64,000 nt of DNA from Epithemia pelagica (GCA_946965045.2 OX337229.1:3720001-3784000); one strand, 5' to 3'. Positions 21,976 to 35,024 are shown, numbered from the stretch's first letter. Notes: generated by a model from the letters alone, not told the origin. A program made the numbers and translations.

Positions 21976-23682
21976 TTATCCAGCAACGTAGTATGCATAA
22001 TCCTCGATAAGAATACGATCGGGTAGAAAACGAATTACTGCGGTGGCCGATGCTTCACTGTAAATGTCTTTCCAGTCCCAAGTGGCCAGCTTCTCGGCGT
22101 TAAAGGATGGATGTTCGGAACCAGAGCACTCCCACACCCTCGCTGTATCAATTTCCCAGTGCTTTCCGGGCCAAAAATCTCGTTCGAAAAGCTCCTCAAT
22201 AATGATTCGAGACAGAGCCTTGGGGGTGACTTTTCCCTTTTCCAGTTCCACCAATCCCTTGTACACCTTTTTGTGTTTGCGCACTTGGAAGTCCGAGAAG
22301 CCACGACTGGGATTGAATTTGCAGCTGATCTGAACCGGTTTGGTGACCTTCTTTCTATTTTTCTGGTTTCCTCTGGAAGCACTTTTTTCGGTTTTTAATA
22401 TGGACTGAAGAATGCCTTTTCTCGATGAACTCTGCCCAGACTCGTTAGATAGTGGTCGGTCTTCGCTGTCTGGAGAACTGACATAACTGCTCGACCTGGA
22501 TGGGGGTTCTTGTATCGCTACTTGTTTGGCAGTCTCGGCGATTTGATCCTCCCTGTTCTGGTCACAATAGGGGTTCTGCTCTGGTTCTTGGCCGCTCTTC
22601 GCGCCATCATTCAATGGTGGTAACCCGCCGCTGTCCACGTGTGAGCTTTCAATAGGCTCCGATCCACCATTAACCATGTCGGATCTCGATTGCAGTCCTT
22701 CTTCTGCTGTTGGAGAGAAAGCACTTTTCTCACCTGAAGAAACAAATGCACCTTTTTCTGACATTGCTACTTTGTTGTTGTCGGCAGACTCAACAGCATC
22801 ATTCTCCGATGAATCCAGTCCGGCAACTGGAGAATCCGACTCATTGACAGAAGGGGTTGTGATTTGATTGATTTCAGCAGTCTCTGAAATGTCTGTATTC
22901 GCCACAGCTGTTGGCGAACTTGACGTATCTGGCGCTTTGTCATTATCCAATTCAGGAGTTTCACTTCCTGTTTCTGACTGGGGCTTGTCCTCATCACCCA
23001 AAAGTCCATCCAACTCATCATCGATATCAGAACGGATAGGAGTTTCTTTTTCAGCAGACGAAACATCAGCGGCAACGCCAGAGGATGGCTTGACCAAAGA
23101 TTTTCCCGGCGCGGCCTTTTCTTCCAACGTGAAGCTAGTGGGTCCTTTTGTCTTCAACGGCGACTTTCTAGAACTAACGCCATCTGTCTTGCGCTGAGGC
23201 GCGGATTGGTTTGGTTCTTTCGTGTAAACACGGATAGGAGGAGAATCATCCATGGCAGGGTACGAGAGCTTGCTCGGTGATGATGGACGCACTTTCAGAT
23301 TTCCTTTGTGGGGCGAAGCAGCTCTGAACGACGGCGAGACAGGCCTTGTTTGACCAGAGCCTGTTCGAGGGGGATTCGCAGAGACGGGGGTGCGTCGGCG
23401 AGGTGAACCATGATCGACAGCGCCCCGATGACTCGATTTTACATCCTGCGTCGCCGTTCGTTTCTGGTTTCGACGAAAAACTTCCGAGGACTTGCTCGAC
23501 ACCACAGATCTGTCATCTACCGCGGAGCTCTTCTTGGGGGATTGTGGTCGTACGGGTGAGGTGCGTCCGTTCGATGACGGGGACTCATCGGTTGAAATTT
23601 CGTCATAGTATGCGTCTCGGTCAAAGTCTCGTCGACTCGCCAAAGACGCTATCGTATGTTCATAAAACAACCGACTTGCCAT
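21976..23682 (-). CDS. disordered protein with a compact C-terminal domain
   Basis: A single exon of 568 codons from a real ATG at 23682. Residues about 15-435 are Ser/Pro/Glu/Asp-rich and low complexity, with many SP and SPxK-like sites, so phosphorylation-rich disorder is likely. The last about 115 residues are different: basic, then hydrophobic/aromatic (FSDFQVRKHKKVYKGLVEL ... ELFERDFWPGKHWEID ... FLPDRILIEDYAYYVAG) and probably folded. I do not recognise that domain. No membrane segment or signal peptide. It converges with nothing: the kinase stop is 207 bp away on the opposite strand, tail-to-tail. Confidence 0.75.
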   Translation of the reverse strand: MASRLFYEHTIASLASRRDFDRDAYYDEISTDESPSSNGRTSPVRPQSPKKSSAVDDRSVVSSKSSEVFRRNQKRTATQDVKSSHRGAVDHGSPRRRTPVSANPPRTGSGQTRPVSPSFRAASPHKGNLKVRPSSPSKLSYPAMDDSPPIRVYTKEPNQSAPQRKTDGVSSRKSPLKTKGPTSFTLEEKAAPGKSLVKPSSGVAADVSSAEKETPIRSDIDDELDGLLGDEDKPQSETGSETPELDNDKAPDTSSSPTAVANTDISETAEINQITTPSVNESDSPVAGLDSSENDAVESADNNKVAMSEKGAFVSSGEKSAFSPTAEEGLQSRSDMVNGGSEPIESSHVDSGGLPPLNDGAKSGQEPEQNPYCDQNREDQIAETAKQVAIQEPPSRSSSYVSSPDSEDRPLSNESGQSSSRKGILQSILKTEKSASRGNQKNRKKVTKPVQISCKFNPSRGFSDFQVRKHKKVYKGLVELEKGKVTPKALSRIIIEELFERDFWPGKHWEIDTARVWECSGSEHPSFNAEKLATWDWKDIYSEASATAVIRFLPDRILIEDYAYYVAG

Positions 23683-24020
23683 GGTGCCTGCGGATGAAGA
23701 GCCTTGTGATCTATGTCGTTGTCGCGTCCGTTGAGATGATTGAGAATTGATTGTGTTGGGACTATGTGTAAAAAGAGGCGATGGGAAAATCCCCCCGATC
23801 CAATGTCTACTCCTCAGAATACAGGCTAATTGGTAGAGGGAAATTATTATGTAAAACTTCCATCCCGTGCGATGGAGCTTCTAATAGCTACGGGCTACAC
23901 CATTGTACTCATGCCGTAACACTCCACAATGTTAAGACAAGGGGACGCGGGATTGCTCACCCAGCACCCAGTCAAAGCAAAAGGTCTCCCCAATCCCAAA
24001 GTCAATAGGTCAAATCCACT
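23683..24020. other. intergenic, no gene seen
   Basis: 338 bp between the stop of the CHD gene and the start of the disordered-protein gene, both on the minus strand. No ORF or repeat of note. Confidence 0.4.
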
Positions 24021-27000
24021 CTAAACAAAGCGAGTTTTCTTGTCTTCCATGACCGTGATGTATGAATTGTCCACGTCAATCACCTCAATTTTTCGTTTGC
24101 CTTCACTGGAGCAAGTACCTTCACCGTCACCAAGCAATTTCTCTGGTGAGCTTGCCCCATGGTTCCAACCTACCTTGGAATATCCGGCTTCATCAAACTC
24201 TTGAAACTCGGTTACAAGATTATTGACACGGATACTGAGAATAAACTCATTTAGCCCGTTCAGTTGGAGCGGGACGCCGGCAATCTGATATCCGTCTCCG
24301 TTAGACACATTGCGAGGGTCACAGAGGATGACAAAAAAAGAGGAATACACACACTTACCGTCATTTTATCATACACCACATTCTTAAATCCCAAGCAAAG
24401 GAGCGTTGTCAAAAGTTGACCATCGTCCTGACCAGCATTCCATGCAGGGGGTAGGTGTCCTTTCCAACCTCCATCAACTGGGTCCAAATTCATGACCGCC
24501 TGTTGGATCATGGCCAACACTGAATCCCTATCGCTTGACATGAAAGACGATCTGAGTTTCGCCATGGAAGAAATTTGGGCAAAGACATCTCGACAAGCCT
24601 GTTTGTCAAGACAAGACGCCAGTAGCACCTCTGATCTATCTTCGCTTTTCATATCATCCAGAAAATCGACTGCGGTAAGTGCCAGTGGTTCGTTCGCTTG
24701 GTCAACAAGATGAAGTGACAATGACCATGAAACAACTTGACCGCCAAACCACTTCAAGACTTTGACACTTAGGCCTCGTTCAGATTTTAAGCCAGGAACA
24801 GCCAAACCAATTCTTTTCATAAGTTTGGAGAGCATCAGGATTGTCTTCTTAGCCAGCGTTTCAGGTTCGGCTTTATATTCTAGTACTTGCTCGTAGCACA
24901 GCGATTCCCAAGAATGAACTGACCTCTCTCGCGACAACTTCAAAGAAACATCCTTCTCCAGTCGGCAACCAAAGGTTTTCCAGCTCATTTCTGAACCAGA
25001 AGAATCGTTGTCTACGAAAACAGACTTCTTCCAATCTTCCTGCCAGACAGGCAAACCATGACTGCATGCGGCAGAAAGGATAAGGTTCTCAACAGCTGTC
25101 AAACATAAGTACGGAGAATGGCAATTTGTAGGTCTGGCACTGTCTCCCAATTGATTCATCCGCAAGGAAGACTTTTCAATGGCCTGGTGTCCGTAGCTCA
25201 TTCGAGATCCGCAGTGAACTTTCGGAGAGATATTTGACGAAGCCTTTGGATCCCGACGAGGAGGAAAAAGAGGTTCCCCGTCCGATTTTCCAGGAATCGG
25301 AGAGTCACCCAGAATTACTCGCAGCACGTTTTTGTACAACCTTGGGGGCATTGATAAACTCGTCTCGACGTGGCGGATGTGCTTCAAGACACTATTCAAA
25401 TTCTCGCATTTCATTTTCATGGGTTTCTGCGAGCTATCAAAATCGTGGACAAACTCACGAGCATCGTCGACTCGCTTCTGAGCCTCAGCCAACGCTGCTG
25501 TACATAGAGTTTTCGCAAACTCTTTACCTTCCTTATTATTGACAGGGGATTTTAGGACCCCGCGCATCAATTCTGCTAACAATGCATTGGAAACGTCACT
25601 TTGGTCGAGGATTGTGAAACCATGCGACTGTTTGGGATCGTGTTTGAGGTCATCTCCTTTCTTTTCCACTGACGAAGCCATCAGAGATCCCAACACCACC
25701 TTTGCACGCTTGGTCAAGTCCTTGCGGTGAGGCAAATCAATAGCCACCATTTCTCCGCAAAAGCACTGATGCTTAACCATGAGGGCCTTCTTGTTTAGTT
25801 TCCACTCTTTTTTGTCTACCGTTACAGTTGCACAATTGCTGTCGGATGAATCGGCTACTCGATTCAAGCAGAAGTGCGTGGATAGCAAATCTAGATTCAC
25901 ATACTTTGCTTCGTCCCGTGAATCCATCGCTCGAACAAATTTTTCTGCGCGCTTCGCGACAGTAACGAGTTCTTTCTTCCTAACCTCTGCATCGGATGAG
26001 GGCGGCGGAAGGGAATCAAATGGCGGGCCCCATGATATGCTCTTGTCCGCGATCATTCCTGAGGAAGGTCAAAGAAAAGATTCGTGAGCTAAGTTTGTTT
26101 CATTCAATAAATTCGCTATCCACGACATACCTCGATAATTACAGTCCAAATCAATAAAGCCATGTTTATATATAGCACGAAGAAGGATCATGTCGTGATT
26201 GGCAGTCCAGTCCGGATGAGGCAGAGCTTTCAACTTGGTAGTGAGAAGCGACTTTGGTGGTTTGATCGACTCTGACGAACTGAGATCCTGATCTTTTCCA
26301 AAGAAAGAGAAAACACCGTGCATCAACGGAATCGACGTTAAAACACGGCGACCTAAATTCAGAGAGCGAGACTTCGCTCGATCACCCAACAGCTGCTCCG
26401 ACGAAAATGAGGAACGAAACGAAGTATATGAAAGGTGGGCACACGGAAGACATACCTCGAGAGGAGCATAACTGCTTAAGAAGTCCTGTAACGTCTTTAC
26501 ATCGACAGTCTGAGGAGTCATCGAAAGGTGTTTCGCCTTTTGCTGTGACCTTACAACTGCTAAACGTCGATTTCTGTGGTCGAAACTATTGATGATGTTG
26601 TCAAGGACTTGCGACAACTCTGGATGTGCAACTCGAGCTCTTTGCACCGTTTTTTCGATTGAATCAAACTATTTCCAGGTGTAAGGAGACAACATGATAC
26701 AAAACGGAACAGCTCAACGTGTCCAGCTACTTACCGTCTCATTCCGGTATGAATAGGTGGTTGAAACAGCCTGTGGGTTTGAGACATCGTCTGCTCCACA
26801 ATCCCTTTTCCATCCTCTGTTTCTGAGAGAGCTCCACACAGTCTTAATGAACTCTTCTCTAATTGATTCGTCTTCCGCACGGTATTCTGGTCTCTGCAAT
26901 GACAACTCTCTTTGTAAGACCACATGCTCTCGAGGAGCTTCCTCCTGCGCATAGTTCACTGCATCGGTGAAAACTTGGTATGTCCAGCTGCTATTTGCTG

Positions 27001-30000
27001 ACATTATTTTTCCGAAAGCCATATCAAGCATTTCCTGTTTCGACTGTTTTGGAGCATGTGATGGTATAGCTTCCGAAGCTAGGATCCCTCCATCATTTGA
27101 GCTAGGTGCGTTTTCGCGTTGTTTTTCTGCATTTCTCTGAACCCTCTTCTCAAATGTGGTTGCATCACTCTGAGCAGATTCGAGTAATATGGTCATAACA
27201 AGTGACCACGCCATTCGCTTTAGCTGTACAAGAAGTCAGTGCGCCGAAAATAAAAGCGATACTCTAACTCGCAACATCAACTTACCTCTTGTTCTCCTTG
27301 ACCTTGAAGATTCATGAACCTTAATGCCGTTGGCCAAGGGACGTTTCCGTAGCCAAATGAACATAGAAACCGTTCAACCTTTTCAACTTCTTCTTTCGTC
27401 CACGCGGACTTCGAAGAACCTCCCCGTTTCACTCGTTTAAAGTTTTCTCCGTCTTCGTCGACACCATCTTCAGACTGATACCCAAAATCACTGTCCCCTT
27501 TGTCCGAGAGTCCAGGCGACTTCTCAAAATCAAGTTTTGTGTCTTCCGAATAATTTAATTGACCCTTCCGTCTTTGCTTGGGATCCAAGTACGTGTTTTC
27601 GTGTTGTTCATATGTGTCTCCAAGCATCTTCTTCCAAAAATCTGGATCATCAATGTCGACGTCATTCGAGCTGCCCGCTTTGTCGGCTGATTTGGTGATT
27701 TTGAAGCTCGCCTTCGAGAACGTTCCTCCACTACGCTTCCCACCAGCGTCATCATGGACAATTTTGGTTGCCCGGCGTTCCAGAATAGAATCGATGTCTT
27801 GTTGAACGAATTCAGTCGACTCTTTTTCCGATTTACCGTCCTTCTCTTCCGTGAGCATGTCATAAGCACCATGTTTCAACAACTTCTCAACTTCGGATTT
27901 GGACAACGCTCCTTCTCCGGAACCATTTTCAAAACCCTGCAACACTGCTTGATCCAAACCCATTTTCATAGAAGAAAGGTGAAACATTTGCATTTCGTAC
28001 GTCCGAGCGCTTAGCAACCGGTACACCTGTAAAAAGTTGTATACATAAGAAACAAGGACATCTGATCTCAAGGTTATAGAATGGAGACTTACTTGTACGG
28101 CGGATCTTTGACCAATTCGATGACAACGCGCTTGCGCCTAAAAAGAGAAACATGGTATACTTTAAGTTTTCGAACCAAAGGACTTCTTAACCCAATGCGT
28201 ATGAAGTACATCTTACCTGGAGATCGTTCTGGGGATTCCAATCTGAATCGAAAATAATCACTGTGTCTGCTGCCGTCTATTGACAAGATGAAATTAGGAG
28301 ACATACGATCAATCGTCTCCATCAGTGTAATATGAAACTTACCAGGTTAATTCCAACTCCTGTCCAAAAGAAAAGAAATGCCATTAGCACAGGTGTCTAA
28401 GCGAGATTCATAGTTTGTTTGCTCGTACCTCCTGCGCGAGTTGATAACATCATGACGAAAGGCGCGGCGTCATCCTTGGATTGGAACCGGTCAATCGCAA
28501 GCTGCCTTTGGAGCCCCGTAATTGAACCATCAATTCGACTGAAAGTGAACTTCCGTGCTTCAAGATAGCTATTAAGAACAAAAACGTGGTAAGAGTACAA
28601 TAAAACTACATCAATGCAGCGGCTGCTGGAATACGTACTCTTCCAAAATATCCAACATGATCTTGAACTGCGAAAAAATGAGCACACGGTGGCCTTCTTC
28701 TTTAAGCCGAGGCAGAAGCTTGTCGAGTAAAATTAATTTTCCCGACCCGTTCACGAGCATATCAATATCATTCATCGATGCATTCACTTTACGAATTTCT
28801 TCTTCGATCCCATTGAGAAGGAAAACATGGTTACAGCATTTTCTCAGCTGCATCGCCAAGTTACTCAATGTCGGCCCATCCAGTGCCTTCGACTTCCCCT
28901 TATTCAAAAACTTGACATTTTTCTCGTACAAAGCCCTGTAATATTGCTTCTGCGATACTGTTAGTTCAACTTCAATTATTGTCTCTTCCTTGGGAGGTAC
29001 GCTTTTCTCGACATCGTCCTGAGGGGTTACAAGGTGAGATGAAAGCAAGGAGAATTACTCTGATGGCGAAAAGACTTACCTTCAATCTTCGAAGGATGTA
29101 CGGACCAAGCAACTCATGCAGCTTATCAACCGATTCTTTACTTTTCATGTCGCCGTAGTTGTCAAGGAATTGTTCCATACTCCCAAACGAATCCTGGTCT
29201 ATGAAGTGGAGAAGGGTCCAAAGTTCCTTCATATCATTTTGAATTGGAGTGCCTGTACAGAGAATCCGAAATCCAAACTTAAACCTGTCGTCTCTCAATG
29301 TCACCGCCAACTTTGAGCTGTGGTTTTTCAGTCTATGTGCCTCGTCCACTTCATTTGCGTTGCTGTTAGAGCCCCCTTCTGATTCTTAACAATTCAGTTC
29401 AACTACCAATGGACGTACCTACAAGGACTGTCCAGTCGATCTCCGAAAGCTCGAAGGCATCTTCCGTAACAAGCATCTCTGGTGTCGCAACCACAACTTG
29501 TAACATCCAAAGAGAATCGCTCTTTTTTCTTTTGCAACGTCGAAGAAAGTTGGGACCTTCCGTTTTTGGGTGATCCGACTCGTATGCCATTTCAGTCTTA
29601 CGGATAACGGACCTGTCCTCCGAGCTTCCGTGGTACACAACGACGTTGAGATCCGTCCAAGACTCAAACTCTCGTACCCAATGTGGGATTGTAGACAATG
29701 GTGCAATGATCAGGCAGGTTGCAGTGTGTTGTAGCTGTGTCGCGATAATATTCAAAGTAGCTGCAGTCTTTCGAGGACGTGAGAAGGGGGCACAGACATA
29801 CCTGAAGTTGACATTCGCCCGAAGCCTCTTACCTGAAGTGTCTTCCCCAAGCCCATCTCGTCTGTGTGGAGGTCACGTTCAAAGGGTGAGGCGAATAATA
29901 ATTTTGACAAAACGACGTAAAAGACTGCGAGCACATACCTGCGAGAATACACGATCGGCTGTTGATGTAGTTTGCAATCATCCAAGAGACTCCTTCAGCT

Positions 30001-31352
30001 TGATAGTCACGCAACTGGCCTCCATTTTTGTAAATATGCTCCCGCAGAGATTTCTGATACTCCGTTACAGCATGAGAACGTGATTCCTCATTTACAGTCG
30101 TTTTGTCGCCAAACGTCTTGTAAAGTTTTCTCCTCGTCGCGTCCCCTTCGCGAAGGTGGGATCGAACCCACTGCTTGGTTGGTTTGCTGGAGCGACTCAG
30201 AAAGTGTTTCAGGTGACTTTTGTAATCGATGTCATTCATGATCAAGTCCCGTTCCCACTCGTAGCTTGATTCGGTGTAAGGCTGGTTGCACCATTTGACG
30301 AAGAACTGTCTGCCCAATCCTTCTTCATATTTAGGATCACTTTTGTCGGTAACGATCCCCAAATCACTATGCGTGAGTTTATCCTCTTCCTCTGGAGACG
30401 TTTCGGAGAAGTCGTCAGGCTCTGTCACAGCTAAGATTCGGTCAATTTGGGTGTAGGCGGGATCAAAATATTCCCCATCACAGCGCTGGTCGGGAGTAAA
30501 CAAGCATCCATCTATGCTCTTTCGGAAAAACGTATTGAGGTAAGTTTTTGAGTTTTCAATCTGCCCATCTAAATCTCTTTCTGTCTCCCATGAGCAGTGA
30601 AGATAACTGAGACCAGACCATTTCACCAGAAAGCGTTCTTCAAACTTGTCCTCGTCCTCGCAATCCTTTTGATGCCAAACACTACCTGAATCAACCTCTA
30701 CTGTATTCATTTTGGCACATATCGCCTTCCAATCACGGCGCCTCAATGATTTGGACCCAATGATTCTTTGCATTTTCAGAGGATCTTCCTCTTCTACGGA
30801 GGACTCGTCAGTATCACGGAGATCAGGGGAGGCAGAAGACGCAGATAGAGGGACGTGTGATTCTGAATTCGTCTCTTCTTCATCATCTCCATTGTCATTA
30901 TCCTCATTGTGTCTCGTCTTTTCCAGCTCGTCGGCTTCTGTCATCACCTCTTCGCGTGACTTTTGAGTCCTTTTCCCACCCAACGCTGTTCGAGTTTGTT
31001 TGATCTCGAGTTTCGGTGACCGCGGAAGATCAGTTAATCTAGGCTCTGCCATGCTGGCATTAAATTTGTTTGCTCGAGATGAGGTTCGTCGAATCACCGA
31101 GGGTTTTGATTCAATATTTTTCGATTTGAGCCGGCGGTTGACTTTCAATCGCTTGAAATCGGCCTCGTCTTCACCCAAGTCATCGGAACTGTATGTGTTT
31201 GATTCTTCTTCTACTTCAGCACCAGTGTCCAGTTCACCATCTTGACCAGCATACATACCACCATGTGCTTTGCAGCGTCGGCGAGGATAGCGAGATTTCG
31301 GCATATTCTCCTTGATTAAGAAAACATTCAAGGGAAAGTCAAGTGATTTCAT
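24021..31352 (-). CDS. CHD-family chromatin remodeller (double chromodomain + SNF2 helicase)
   Basis: Fifteen exons: 31352-29939, 29861-29833, 29767-29419, 29348-29080, 29018-28639, 28568-28429, 28359-28343, 28276-28217, 28137-28093, 28026-27286, 27223-26735, 26668-26456, 26392-26131, 26058-24359, 24284-24021. All phases agree; 2123 residues. An acidic/basic N-terminus leads to chromodomains at about 195-275 and 300-390, then the SNF2 ATPase: DEMGLGKTLQ (Walker A), DEAH (599-602), LCTGTPIQND, LRRLKDDVEK, helicase-C with LIFSQFKIMLDIL, STRAGGVGINL and ARCHRIGQ. Downstream KASF and DDPDFWKKM resemble the CHD6-9/Kismet subfamily. It slides nucleosomes with ATP. ATGs at 31352 and 31304 are both possible starts. 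Two exons are only 29 and 17 nt. Confidence 0.95.
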
Positions 31353-31893
31353 ATGAGAGGTTTACCACGTCCAACACATCATTTCGTTCACACGCAATGA
31401 TCTCTACTGTACCAATCACTTTGCAAAACAGGACGATGAAACTCACTTTGTCATTCATGATAGTTCCATGAACTAATCGAAAATTGCCTCTGTTTCGTTT
31501 TGCGTCAAAGGTCGTCCACGTGAGGCGCCGAAGTTGTGTGAGAAATCACAATAAGACCGCAACCCATCGAATAAACTGGACGAATGAGTGCTCCTTCACG
31601 CCATTTATCCATCATGGGCTGGCGCGATCAACAAGCGCGCCATTTTTCTGCGGTACGAGTAAATAAAAAATCATGCGCCTACCGAGTATGCACGCCGAGC
31701 GGGCCCAGGACTGGAGTACTATGGGCGGAGGACAGACATAAAACCTTCACAAAAACTACCTACTCCTACAAGTAGGAGCTAGGAGTACTCCCGTGTCCCG
31801 TGTTTTCCAAGAGCTTACTCCTAGGAAGTGTGATACATTCAGATCAAAATTGTTTGCCTCTATTGTATGTTAGTCCTTGAGCGTTTTCCAAAT
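31353..31893. other. intergenic, no gene seen
   Basis: 541 bp between the TPR gene's stop-side neighbour and the CHD start; it holds the CHD promoter and the TPR 3' UTR region. Near 31780-31830 there are several TAGGAG/ACTCC words of the kind that fill the 34-36 kb region. Confidence 0.4.
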
Positions 31894-33981
31894 TCAGGCA
31901 ACTGCAGCGCATTCAGGGTGCATCTTTGAAAGCCCATAGAAATTGAATCCAGAAATGGCAAGCGCACTGTCGTCTTTTCCAGAACCCCGAAAAAATCGCA
32001 GAGCCTCGCTAAACGCATCTACCATTTCTTCCGCATTTCCTCTTTGCAAGTAGACATTGCCAATGTGATTCAATGTTTGGGCAATAGCTGCAAAGTCAGG
32101 TTCACTCGATGCTTTCTGGAGATCCAATGCTTCTGTAAAGTATCCAAGTGCTTCGCCTAGCTCCCCACGTTGTTGGTGTACCTGTCCAATGTGTTGCATG
32201 GTCAGGACGACATCCTTATGCCCTTTGCCGAGTGCGCACCGTTCCACACGAAGCGTTTCTCGGTAATAGTCCATGGCTTCATCATCATCTCCAATCTCGA
32301 GATGAATGGTAGCAATGTTGTAGAGAATGATTGCGACGTCTCTATGATCAGCGCCTAACAGTCTTCTTCGGATTCGAAGACTCTCGTGGAAGCTTTGCAT
32401 AGCAAGTTCATGCAGTTCCATTTTAAAAAGAACCAGACCAATCGAGTTCAACGTGGAGGCGACCTCAAGATTGCCGTCACCAAAAGCATCACGACGAATC
32501 CGGAGAGCTTCTTGATAGACATCAAGTGCCTTCGTGTAGCTACGCGTCTGGTAATGAATAAGTGCAATTGAAGACAAGGTCGAAGAAATGTTTGGGTGGC
32601 CAGGACCGAGACTGTGGCGCTGGATCGACACGGCTTCTTTGTATAAGCGCAAGGCGTTTTGGTACTCCCCTCGAAGCTTGTATATTTGCCCAATGTTTGT
32701 GAGTGTGACCACGATATTTGGGTGGAAAACATCCAATACGGCTCGCTCGACATCAAGGCCCTCTCTGTAAACACGAATGGCATTGTCGAAGTCTCCCTTT
32801 TCATACAGCAAGTTTCCCAGCTTATTGAGCGTGCTAGCAACCTCCGGATGGCTCTTACCCAACGCTGCTTTTCCCACCACAAGAGCCTCTCCGTACAGTT
32901 TGGCCGCATTTTCGTAGTCTTTACGTTCATGGTGGATCTGAGCCATGCACTTAAGCATAATTGCCACGTCACGGTGATGAGCTCCCAAGCGTTGTCGTGC
33001 AATTCGCAAGAACTCTTGATAAAATTTCATGGCAGTACTGAGTTCTCCTCGTTGATGATAAGTCTGGCCCGCATTATAGACAGTCGCAGCAACATCCAAG
33101 TGTTCGTTGCCAAGGAGTTTCCGTCTCATACGGAGGGCTTCACGGTAAAGTTCAAGCGCTTTACCATGTTCGGCTCTCATGTAATGTATTCTCCCAATGT
33201 TGTTCAAAGTAGTGGCAATCTCCTTGCTATCGCGATCGTCTCCGAGTACAGTTCTGCGGATAAGGAGAGACTCATGGTAGAGTTCCATTGCTTTCTCAGT
33301 ATCTGCTTTTGGCAGATGAAAGTAAAGGACACCTAGACAATTCAAAGTTGTTGCCACCTCAAGAAGACCATCGGTTGTTTTCGCCAATGAACTCTTTCCA
33401 AGATGTAGTGCCTTGGCGTACGTCGTAACTGCTTCTTCGTAATGTCCACTTCGATACTGGACATGTCCGATGTTGTGAAGAATAGCGATGATCGAAACTC
33501 CGCTTTGGCCGTTACGAGCTCGTTCCTCCCCACTCCACTCGGCGATCTGCAACGAGCGCATGAACGAATTCAGCGCTTCTTCGTTGTCATTGATTCTTAG
33601 AAACAGTTGACCAAGATTGTACAGGACTGTTGCTATTGTGCCGTGCATTGTTGCAAGAGATGCGTCAAGCCTTACTGGATCGGAAAAGGAGTGCATACCT
33701 TCGTCGTATTCCCCGCGTTGATAGATGTACAAACTTTTTGATACTTCAACATGTCTCGAGAACGAGGGCTGGGGCTCCGGAATGTCAAAGAAAGTATTTT
33801 GTCTTGCTCTGTTCAGTGCCTGTCGAAATAGTTGGCCGGCCTGTTCGTATTCCAATGCGTTCAAACAAGACGTAGCAGTGTTGTTCAGCCTGGTGATCGG
33901 CGCAACATCACATACTTCTTGACTAGATCCCTGACCATCATGAAAAGCCGTTGATACAAGAGGATGCACTGAAAAGCTCAT
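31894..33981 (-). CDS. kinesin-light-chain-like TPR repeat protein
   Basis: One exon of 695 residues from the ATG at 33981; the frame is open further upstream but has no ATG. Apart from about 45 N-terminal residues the protein is a regular array of roughly 13 tetratricopeptide repeats with a 42-residue period. Each carries the form HPDVAxTLxNIGxIYxxxGxYxxALxxYxEALxIxR, the kinesin-light-chain/NPHP3-type TPR. TPR arrays form superhelical protein-binding scaffolds; there is no catalytic domain, so the partner is unknown. Such arrays expand by unequal crossover, and neighbouring repeats are clearly alike. Cytosolic. Confidence 0.9.
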   Translation of the reverse strand: MSFSVHPLVSTAFHDGQGSSQEVCDVAPITRLNNTATSCLNALEYEQAGQLFRQALNRARQNTFFDIPEPQPSFSRHVEVSKSLYIYQRGEYDEGMHSFSDPVRLDASLATMHGTIATVLYNLGQLFLRINDNEEALNSFMRSLQIAEWSGEERARNGQSGVSIIAILHNIGHVQYRSGHYEEAVTTYAKALHLGKSSLAKTTDGLLEVATTLNCLGVLYFHLPKADTEKAMELYHESLLIRRTVLGDDRDSKEIATTLNNIGRIHYMRAEHGKALELYREALRMRRKLLGNEHLDVAATVYNAGQTYHQRGELSTAMKFYQEFLRIARQRLGAHHRDVAIMLKCMAQIHHERKDYENAAKLYGEALVVGKAALGKSHPEVASTLNKLGNLLYEKGDFDNAIRVYREGLDVERAVLDVFHPNIVVTLTNIGQIYKLRGEYQNALRLYKEAVSIQRHSLGPGHPNISSTLSSIALIHYQTRSYTKALDVYQEALRIRRDAFGDGNLEVASTLNSIGLVLFKMELHELAMQSFHESLRIRRRLLGADHRDVAIILYNIATIHLEIGDDDEAMDYYRETLRVERCALGKGHKDVVLTMQHIGQVHQQRGELGEALGYFTEALDLQKASSEPDFAAIAQTLNHIGNVYLQRGNAEEMVDAFSEALRFFRGSGKDDSALAISGFNFYGLSKMHPECAAVA

Positions 33982-35024
33982 GTTTGCAATCGCAGGGACG
34001 TCGGTATGGTCAACACCGGCAGTTTTTGTGATGGATCGAATGTTCACATTTTATTTTCCGGCCCCTCATTTTTCCTGATCGTGAAGGTTATCGTAGAAAA
34101 CAATAAAAACAAGAATTGGTGGTGGCAGTCACAACCGGCTGATGGCAGAAATCTAATTTTTACTAAGCCCCAAAATCGCCCGTGCGTGACACAGTCTTTG
34201 TGATCGCTTGGGACATAATCTGTGTAGCAGTACGAGTACAGATACTTACCGAAGAAAATGGTCATAGGGGTCACAGAGATTTTATCAATTGCCGTTGGAG
34301 GTTGGCTACGAGTACGCATGCAGTCCGTCGTCCGTCTGCTACAGATGTCTCAGATCTACTCTCTAATTCTAATGGACTCTTAGAGAGCGACTAGAGAGCG
34401 ACGTAGGAGTAGTAGTAGCAGTCTAGCTAGAGACTCTCTAGCTGGAGAGACAACGAGTAGGAGTACTCGTAGACAGTATGTAGAGGCCAAAGCCAAAAGT
34501 GCTACGAATTACGAATACGAGTGCTGGAATTGGGACTACAATAGACTACGGTAGACACTGGTCGAAAGTGGCCATCCTCTCTAGGTAGTAGCTACACTAC
34601 CACAATTACGATAGCGACTATTCGTACTCTAGAGCTACCCGGTAGTAGAGCTCGTAGTTAGAGAAGAGGGAAGAGGGAACATAACCTTTCACGAACCTGT
34701 CTCGCCAATCGCCGATGCTTAGTACTCGTAGCATTGCTAGCTAGCTCGTGGTGCTTAGTTGGACCCAAACCAGACATACTACGATCTGCAACAGACAGAA
34801 CACGCACTTTCGTTCTTATTCAGGAGTGTATGTAAAGCGAAAAGCGACATGTCCTATGTCCTCGTTCTTCTGTCGTCTTTCGACTTTCGAACTTGCAACT
34901 GTCACTGTTCAATGTTCAAAGACTCCTTTCTCATGTTTAAGTAACATTCTGCCAGCTCCAGCATTGATTACGAGTATACTAATCTCATGGAAAATGGAAA
35001 TGGAATTGCGCCCTTATCGTGAAG

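Noticed and set aside
30156-30171. tRNA T-arm-like sequence (GTGGG-ATCGAAC-CCAC)
   Set aside because: It lies inside a CHD exon encoding the region after the second chromodomain, and no acceptor, D or anticodon arms surround it.
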